From: a virus
DNA length: 61,036 bases
Virus record (IMG/VR): IMGVR_UViG_3300050343_000189
Coordinates: 1-61,036 of that record
Strand: one strand, 5' to 3'
The notes beneath the pieces are model-generated. The model did no database searches, was not told the DNA's origin, and worked only from the letters and a program-made list of their open reading frames with translations. The position numbers were made by a program, and so were the translations under genes. Positions 53,807 to 61,036 of this stretch are shown here, in pieces. Within the stretch, counting starts at the first letter, position 1, and the number at the start of each line of letters is the position of its first letter.

Positions 53807-56800
53807 ATGATCCATATGGATCTTGAGGCTTACTTTAGACTCAATTTTGCCTTGATACAGTATCATAAATACTCATTAACTGAGATTGAAAACATGATGC
53901 CTTGGGAACGAGACATCTATGTTGAACTTCTAAAGCAACATCTTAAGGAAGAAAAAGAAAAGCTTCGGTCTAATATTAAATATAATGCACCGCAGGCAAA
54001 GAAGACAAAGATATCTACAGATAGTTTCAAGAAAGGGACTGCAACAGAAACTGCTCCTCAATCTATAGGTCAAAAAGCACTACCACCTGCCATAAAACCA
54101 AAGACTTCAATCATTCCTTATGTAAAACCTGATGAGGTTGATGATGAAGAGGAAGGTGGTAAAAAGAAAAAAGCAAGAACAAGAAAGAAAAAAGATAAAG
54201 ATCAAAATTTATTAGAAGGAATTGCAAAGAGTGTCAGTAACATTGCTGATATTCTGAAGAAACAATATGGATTGAAGAAAAAGAAATCATCAAATGATGC
54301 AAAAAAAGCAGAGGCAGAGCAAAGAAAACTTAAAGAAAGTGGATTAGAAAAAAGATTTAAAGGATTATCAAAAGTAGCAGAGAAAGTTATTGCTCCTGTT
54401 AAGGGTGTTATTGATAGAATTCTTGACTTCTTTCTTAATATAATTGTCGGAAGATTCCTTGTTAAATTTATTGGGTGGTTTGGTGATCCTAAAAATAAAA
54501 AGAAAGTTGATTCTGTTGTAAGGTTCCTTACTGATCATGGACCTAAACTTTTAGCTGCATTTTTATTATTTGGTACGGGCATTGGTAGATTTACTGTTAG
54601 ATTATCTGCCCTTTTAATAAAAGGTGCTCTGAGATTAGGTGCTGCTGCTGCTAAGTTTGCACTTGGATTTGCAAGAAGACATCCTGCTGCTGCAGCCATA
54701 ACTGCGATTGTAGGTGGTGCCGCCCTTGTTGGCGCCATGAATAAGAAAGATGATGCTGGTTCTGTAGATGTTAGTAGTCAAAATGAAAATCCAAATTTAA
54801 ATATAGACAAAGATTCTGCTCCAGCAATGAGAGCAGGTGGATTAGTTCCACAGTATGAAGATGGTGGTGAGATAGATTTTAAAATCAAACAAAGCAAAGA
54901 AGAGAAAGAAAGTTTAATATCAAACCTCTTTGGGATGACTCCCACAGGAATGGCAATTAAAGGTGCTAAATCTGCTGGATCATCTGTCAAAAAGAAGGGT
55001 CTTGGTAATGCAGCAATGGATTTTGCTGGTGGTGCATTTGGTAATCTGAAAGGATTTATGGATGAAAAAGGCATCACTGATGTCTTAATGCAACACCCTC
55101 TTGCTAAGATGGGTGCTTTCGGATTAGGAAAAGGTAAAGAAGCATTTGGTAATCTGAAAGGCTTCATGGATGAAAAGGGTATCACTGATGCCATGATGGC
55201 ACATCCTTTTGCTAAGATGGGTGCCTTTGGTATTGATAAGTTCATGAACTTTGGCAAAGACCCTGCCAGAGATATTACAGGACAAAGTGGTCAGGATGTT
55301 AAAGGTGCTGGTGTTGATACTCAATTAATCTCTGCACGACCAGGAGACTTTGTTGTTAATAAAAAGACTGCATCAGCGATGGGTCCTGATTATTTTGATT
55401 CTATTAGTGCTAATACTGGAGAAAAAGTATCTGGAGCAGGTCCAGATACTCAAATGATTGCCGTTAGACCAGGTGAAATTGTTGTTAATAGAGAGACTGT
55501 TGGTGCTCTTGGAGCAGACCATTTCTTAGATCTTAATAGGACATTTGGTGGTTCTGGGCTAACAAACCAAAAATGGCAGAGGTTCAAGCTGCTTCTGGTG
55601 GTGGGTTTGTTCTTCCTACCTTTAGTACTGGTGGTTATGTTAGTGGCACCGATACTGGAAAAAGAGGAACACCTAATCCAAAGAAAGAAGAGAGTTCTGG
55701 TGGGGGAAATCCATCTACAGGAGATAGATCTAAGACTGAAGGAATGTCAGTTGTTTCAGTTTCTCATCCCAACACTGGCAGTGGATTTGGTATAGATGGA
55801 GTAACTGATTATAAAGGTAGACCAGGAGTATTCTCAAAAGGAGCTGCAGAAGCATTTGCTAAGATGATAACTGACTCTAGTGGTCAGGTCAAAGGTAGTG
55901 ACATTGCTAGTAGTCAGAGAAGTAAGTCATATAACGCGCATGTAGGAGGTGTTTCTAATTCTAATCACCTATATGGTAATGCTCTTGATATTCATGGAAC
56001 TTCTCAAACATGGATGAGAGCAAATGGTCAAAAGTATGGATGGATTGTAAACGATTATCCTGGGTCACACGGAGGACACTTTAACTATAAGGGTGCTGGC
56101 GCATCCCAGATGAACACACCTGATGAGGGAAGTCCAGTTGCGACTGGTCAAGGTGGTAGAGCATTAGGAAGTACAACTAGAAGAGGTGGTTCTAGTGGAG
56201 GGTCTGGTGGACCTGGTAAATCTTCTATTGTCCTTTCACTTAAAAATGGAGTACAAGGTAAGTTAAATACTGCAACTGGTAAGTTTATCTCCAGCAGAGT
56301 TTTCACCTGCTGAGAGAGCAAGATATACTCAGTTTGGGGGGGCAATTTCAGAGAAAAAACAAAAGCAAACCACAGAATAAACTTCTTGGTGCGTTGAAAG
56401 GTGCTGTAACAGGTGCTGCACTTGGTGGTGTGTTTGGAGGACCATTAGGTGCTCTCATCGGTGGTGTTTCTGGTGGTGTTTTAGGATCTGGCATACTTAG
56501 TGGACAGTCAGAGAAAAAGCACAAAGCAAAATCTTCATCGACCACAGGTCCTTCTTCAGAGGCAACGAAGAGACATGCTGAGTTGATGAATTCCAAGGAT
56601 CCTTCATCACAAAAGAGGATTGCTGATTATGATGCCAAGCATGGAGAGGGTGCATACTCTAAAGAGTTGCAGAAAAAACTAAACAAGATATATCCTGCTG
56701 CTGCAAAAGATCCTAAGTCTGGATCACCAGTAACACCAACAGGAAAGGTTGTTGGTAGAGATAAGTTATCACCTAGAGCACAGAAAGCATTATCACGAAT

Positions 56801-57296
56801 GGATGCACAAAAAGCAGGTGGACTGCAACCCGATATGAAAACAAGTGGACCAGCATTGGGTAGACTGGCAATGGGTGCATTAGGAGGATCTCTGCTAGGA
56901 CCCATGGGTATGATGGGAAGTGCTTTCTTGGGTGGTGGTGTAGAAAATATAATGGGAAATATTAGTAATGCAATGACTCAATATGGTGGGAATGTGAAAG
57001 ATGGAAATGTAGGAACACCAACAGCACAAGAACAAAAAGATTTTGACAAGCTTGCTGCTAGTAAAGAGAAACTTCGTGTAACTGAAGCTAAGTTAGGAAC
57101 TACGAATAAAGATCTAGTCACACCAGCACCACCTCCTGGTGGAGGTAATAATGTGAAAGTTGTCAGAGCACCATCTCCTGGTGGTGGAAATAATCCAAAT
57201 GATAATCAGACTGGTGGATCTGATGTAGATGCTTCATCACCTGGTAATGGTAACAAGGCAAAATGGAGTATCTTAGGTATTCCTATGCCGTTCTAA
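53807..57296 (+). CDS. Giant tail protein: gp51-like start, membrane-like middle, M15 peptidase domain; frameshifted
   Basis: The first 55 residues (FRLNFALIQYHKYSLTEIEN MMPWERDIYV) resemble baseplate hub catalyst gp51. Basic coiled parts, hydrophobic helices near 200-310 (LLAAFLLFGTGIGRF; AAITAIVGGAALVGAMN) and two 36-residue repeats follow. At 55790-56100 SQRSKSYNAHVGG, NHLYGNALDIHG and a late GGHFNYKG are the zinc ligands of an M15-type peptidoglycan peptidase. Shifts near 55570, 56290 and 56375 lead to a glycine-rich end. About 1,160 residues. Possibly tape-measure-like and used in cell wall entry. Confidence 0.65.
55033..55122 (+). repeat. Protein-coding direct repeat, copy 1
   Basis: Encodes FGNLKGFMDEKGITDVLMQH and PLAKMGAFG. 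A near copy begins 108 bases later. Confidence 0.85.
55141..55230 (+). repeat. Protein-coding direct repeat, copy 2
   Basis: Encodes FGNLKGFMDEKGITDAMMAH and PFAKMGAFG. About 85% identical to copy 1 in bases; the protein is better kept than third codon positions. Confidence 0.85.
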
Positions 57297-57309
57297 GGAG
57301 ATATAAGAT

Positions 57310-60300
57310 ATGGCATTACCCGCATTACTAGGAGCAGGAGCAAAAGCAATTGGTGGATCCATGGTTAAGGCTGGTGGCAGAGCAGCTGCTGGCAAAGTTT
57401 TAGGTCGTGGAAGAAGGAAGCAACCAGGAAGAATCGTTCCTGGAAGAGAAGGAGTAGATGGTGGTAAAGGTGGTGCGATTATAAAACCAAAAGTTAAAAT
57501 GGTCTCTGCAAAGGAGATAAAGTCTTTGCAGACTGGTGATGCAGTATCTCCTGGAAAAGATCCTTTAAAATCTATCTATAGTAATGTAATTATAATTGAA
57601 AAAATTCTTAAAGGAACTCTCGCTGCAGAAAAAGACCAACAAAAGCAACAGAAAAAAGATGATAAGAAAGGTGATAGAGAAGCACAAGAAAAAAAATTAG
57701 AAACAAAAACTCCAAATCCGGAAAAGAAAAAATTGAAGATGCCAAAGGTTCCTGGTATGGGAATTTTTGGATTCATTAAAAATTTTATTGGCAATGTTAT
57801 CTTAGGATACTTTGCCGTAAGATTGGTAAAGTTTCTTCCCCAGATGTTGGGGTTACTTAAAGGTCTTGGTAAAGTTGTTGATTTTGTAACAGATGTTGGG
57901 ATGTTCTTGGTTGATGGTGTAGCATCATTTATTAATTTTGCTTATAATGTTTATGATGGCACCCGAAATTTGATGAAGAATATTGGTGGTGATGCATTAA
58001 TGGGTGCCTTTGATGGCATTATGAAAGCAGTTGAAGTTGCCATCACAGTATTAACATTTGCATTAGGTGCAAAGTCATTAGGTGGATTTGGTGATAGTAG
58101 AGGTGGTGGTAAAGGTAAAGGCAAACCACAGACTAGAGTTTCAGGACCAAAAGGCAATCTTTTAGGTAGTCAAGATAGAGTAACATCATCTAGTGCTGCA
58201 AGAAGATATGCCAACAGATTTGGCAGAGACGCAGCAGAAAAGAGATTTGGTAAAGATGCTGTCAGTGGTCTTGGTGGTAAGTTTGGTAGATCTAAAGCTA
58301 CTAACTTTGCTAGAGGTGCTGCTACTGGAGTTGCTAAGAAACTTGGTGGTAGAGGTGGTGTCAAGATGCTGGCATCTCTTGGAAAGATAGGTAAGTTTCT
58401 TAAAGTTCCTGTTATAGGATCTATTATCAGTGTTGTCCTTTCGTTGATGGCTGGTGATCCCATTCAGAAAGCATTATTCAAGGGAGTGGGATCTGCAGTT
58501 GGTGGTGCTCTCGGTGGTCTTCTCTCTACTGCTATCGGTGTTCCCCCATTAGGACTATTTCTTGGTGGTATTATTGGTGATTATGTTGGGGACTTACTCT
58601 ATACATTATTCTTTGGTGGAGGACTTAAGGCTGCTGGTTCTAAACTTGTTAATGATCATTAAGGGAATGTTTACTGGGATTGGTGATGGTGCCAAAGCAA
58701 TCTTTAGTTGGGTATTTGGAGGAGGTCTGCTTGATTTACTGAAGAATGTTGGTGGTGGTCTGCAAAGTTTGCACTTTATACCTTGAATCCTGGCGGACTC
58801 CTTTGGGATATTATAAAAACAACTGGTGCTGCTTATAAGGCTGTATTTGACTTTATATTTGGTGGAGGATTAATAGATCTGATTAAGAATGTTGGTGGTG
58901 GTGTTCTGAAGTTCATAGGTTATATTTTGAATCCTGGTGGATTACTATTTGATGCACTGAAAGCAGGTGGTGCTGCTGCTAAGATGATTCTTGATTTTGC
59001 TAAGAGTATTGTAGGTAATATTGTTGGTGGTGCTGTTGAAGGAACAAAAAGAGCTACTGGTGGATTCTTTGATGCACTAACATTTAATCTGTTTGACTTT
59101 GATAAAAAGAATGAGGTTGAGATCTAAGAAGAGCAGGTGGTGTAAGTTGGTAGAGGATTCCAAAAAGATACTATAGATGCTCAGAAAAAAGCAATCAGGA
59201 AAAAACCATCTTATCAAAAGATTAAAGTCCCAGAGGGTGGAAAAATAAAAACTGGGAAGAAGACTGAGAGAGCGTATTGGGATTTCCTAGGATGGGCAGG
59301 AACTGGTGGTGAAGATGAGACCGTACAACTTGGTAGTGGTGGTATGATGCTCGCTAATAAGGTTGCCAATGTTGGTAATTCTTTTGGTGACCATCCTTAT
59401 TTTGGACCTATCTTATCTCTTGCTGCTAAAGTAATTCTTGGACAAACTCCTGACGAACGAGAATATAAAAACGTTGGTTATGGTCTTAATATGTTAGTTG
59501 GTGATGGAATTAATAAAGGAAAAATTAACGAAGGTGTCAAAGGATATGAGGATGGTGGTCTTGTTAAAGAGGCTATGGCAGGAGTTGATATTAGTAGGTG
59601 GGCAACTGATACATTTAGAAAAGAATTATCTGAAACTCTTTATAAAAACTTTGATAAAAAATCTAGTGATGGATCTACTTCAGGTCCTGGTAGTGAAGGT
59701 GGAAATAGAGACTCTGCGACAGGAGAACTTCAAGATAGATCTGCAGGTGGTAGTATTACCATGGGCAGTGACTTTGAATCCACTCTTGCAAAACTTTTAA
59801 AGAATTACGAGGGACTTAGAACACAGGCATATTTGGATTCTGTGGGTATTCCGACTATTGGAATGGGAGCAACTTATTATCCAAAAGGATTCCGTCTCTC
59901 AGGTAATGTTCAAATGGGACAAACTATTACAGAGGAAGAAGCACTCTTTATTAAACAACAACATATAAAGGAACACAGAGATAGACTTTTAAGAGAACTT
60001 CCATCTTCGACTTATAATAAAGTTCCTGATAATGTAAAAGCAGCACTTGAATCTAAAGTTTTTAATTACGGAAGTCTTGGTTCAACTTTGACTAATTTAG
60101 TTACCACAGCAACTGAAAATGATAATTATAAACCAGTTTCTGACTATTTTAGAAATAGTCTTGCGGGACATGATGGTGGCATTAATAGTTGGAGAAGAAA
60201 TGATGAGGCAGGTCTCATAGACACTGGAACAAGTTCTAGAGCAGGATTATCTTTCCCTAAACAATCTGGTTCTAAAGCTGCTGAAGTATACAAAACTGCT

Positions 60301-61036
60301 AAAGTAAATGTTCCATCTCTACCAGATGAACCTGGTAACACTGATACATCTGGCAGTGGAAATATTAGTGCTAGTGGTTCTGGTGTTGTTGCTATTGGAA
60401 AAGATCTTATTAGTAAAGGGTTCTCTGTTGCAGAGCATCCAGACTTTACCAAAACTCCTACCTCTTCTGGTGGAGCATATACTCCAGGAAAAGGATCCGT
60501 ATCTAATGTACATAAAGGGGCAGGGCACTATGACGGTAGAGCAATTGATGTTACTGATTGGAGAGGATCTCTTGCAGATTCTAAGGCAAGATATCGTTCT
60601 GTCTTGACATCTCTTCAAGACAATCCTGCTATCAATATGTTAATTCATGATAGTTGGGGTGGTATGTATGCTCCTGGTCAAAAGCAAGGACCTGGTGCTC
60701 ATGGACACCCAACACACATGCACATTGAGACTAAGAGATCTCATGCAGGAACTAAACTCTCTAATAGAGAGCAGATGCTCAAGATCCTTCCAGGTCAGTC
60801 TCTGCTTGATGAGAATACTTCAAAGGCATTAGGTGCAACTAATCTTGCAAGATTTAATGCTGCTTCCACACCTGAAGAGATGAAAAATATTGCTGGACAG
60901 ATTGCAGGAGTGTCTGACTATGCATCATATGAACAAGGTGCAGAACAGACAGTCATGGTTCAAGATCCACCGCAACAACAGATGCCAGAATCCCCCAGTT
61001 CATCTGGTGGAGGACTGATGGTAATGGGTGGAGGTT
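57310..61036 (+). CDS. Giant tail protein with GH24 lysozyme and LAS-type peptidase domains, partial, frameshifted
   Basis: N-terminal basic part, then hydrophobic helices (FIKNFIGNVILGYFAVRLVK; FLKVPVIGSIISVVLSLMAG) and repeats of GGGLIDLIKNVGGG plus LNPGGLL. At 59790-60130 YEGLRTQAYLDSVGIPTIGM G fits the GH24 lysozyme triad E-(8)-D-(5)-T exactly. At 60505-60730 HYDGRAIDVTD and HPTHMHIE fit the zinc site of LAS-type (M15-like) peptidases. Shifts near 58655, 58765 and 59125. Over 1,240 residues; the gene runs out of the window. Confidence 0.75.

Noticed and set aside
55033-55230. Two spaced repeats that could suggest a CRISPR array
   Set aside because: Only two copies, in frame, coding for a repeated protein unit with drift at third codon positions.
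54778-55257. A 159-codon minus-strand frame in the giant tail gene
   Set aside because: Its repeats mirror the repeats of the plus-strand protein; it is a shadow.

Overview
The window is part of the genome of a T4-like cyanomyovirus, a tailed phage of marine Prochlorococcus or Synechococcus. The evidence is the combination of T4 core genes (nrdB, gp32, gp59, gp33, gp53, gp48, gp4, gp54, gp26, gp51-like) with the photosynthesis and carbon genes typical of cyanophages (psbA, psbD, hli, talC, a plastocyanin-like fragment, DoxX, thyX, phoH, a DUF1825 protein). The DNA is AT-rich. psbA and a porin-like gene are visibly richer in G and C than their neighbours, which suggests host origin. No phage or host species can be fixed from the sequence alone.

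Layout: 1-5600 carries the end of nrdB, a GIY-YIG-like nuclease, six tRNA genes (Arg, Gly, Asn, Val, Ile, Met) and many small phage ORFs, including an orphan Phd/YefM-like protein behind a strong promoter and a structured leader. 5700-23730 is an 18-kb glycan (LPS/O-antigen-like) cluster. It holds sugar epimerases, an RfbH-type 3-dehydrase next to a ThDP enzyme and a PanB homologue, a heptose-pathway-like kinase/phosphatase/nucleotidyltransferase set, and glycosyltransferases resembling GT2, GT8, GT9, GT10, GT11, GT25 and GT61. 23800-30700 holds a porin-like gene, a chain of overlapping hli and membrane micro-genes, cell wall hydrolase and nuclease genes. 30700-36700 is a block of cyanophage-specific virion proteins on both strands. 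36700-41300 is the photosynthesis and carbon island. 41300-49500 is replication, nucleotide and regulatory genes. 49500 to the end is the baseplate and tail module, finishing in two very large tail proteins that carry cell-wall-degrading domains.

The most striking element is at 43959-44425. A sigma70-type promoter is followed at once by two copies of a glutamine-riboswitch-like (glnA / Downstream-peptide) aptamer. The second copy is split by a small ORF that occupies its P2 loop. A hairpin hiding the Shine-Dalgarno of a YRG-motif micro-protein follows. Promoters here are of two kinds: TTGACA-17-TATAAT-like, often overlapping an intrinsic terminator, and T4-late-like TATAAATA or CTAAATA boxes.

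Caveat: dozens of genes, including essential ones (nrdB, gp32, psbA, phoH), are interrupted by single-base frameshifts, often at homopolymers, while the reading continues cleanly in another frame. This looks like uncorrected long-read sequence error rather than biology. Such genes are listed as one CDS spanning all frames, with approximate shift positions.
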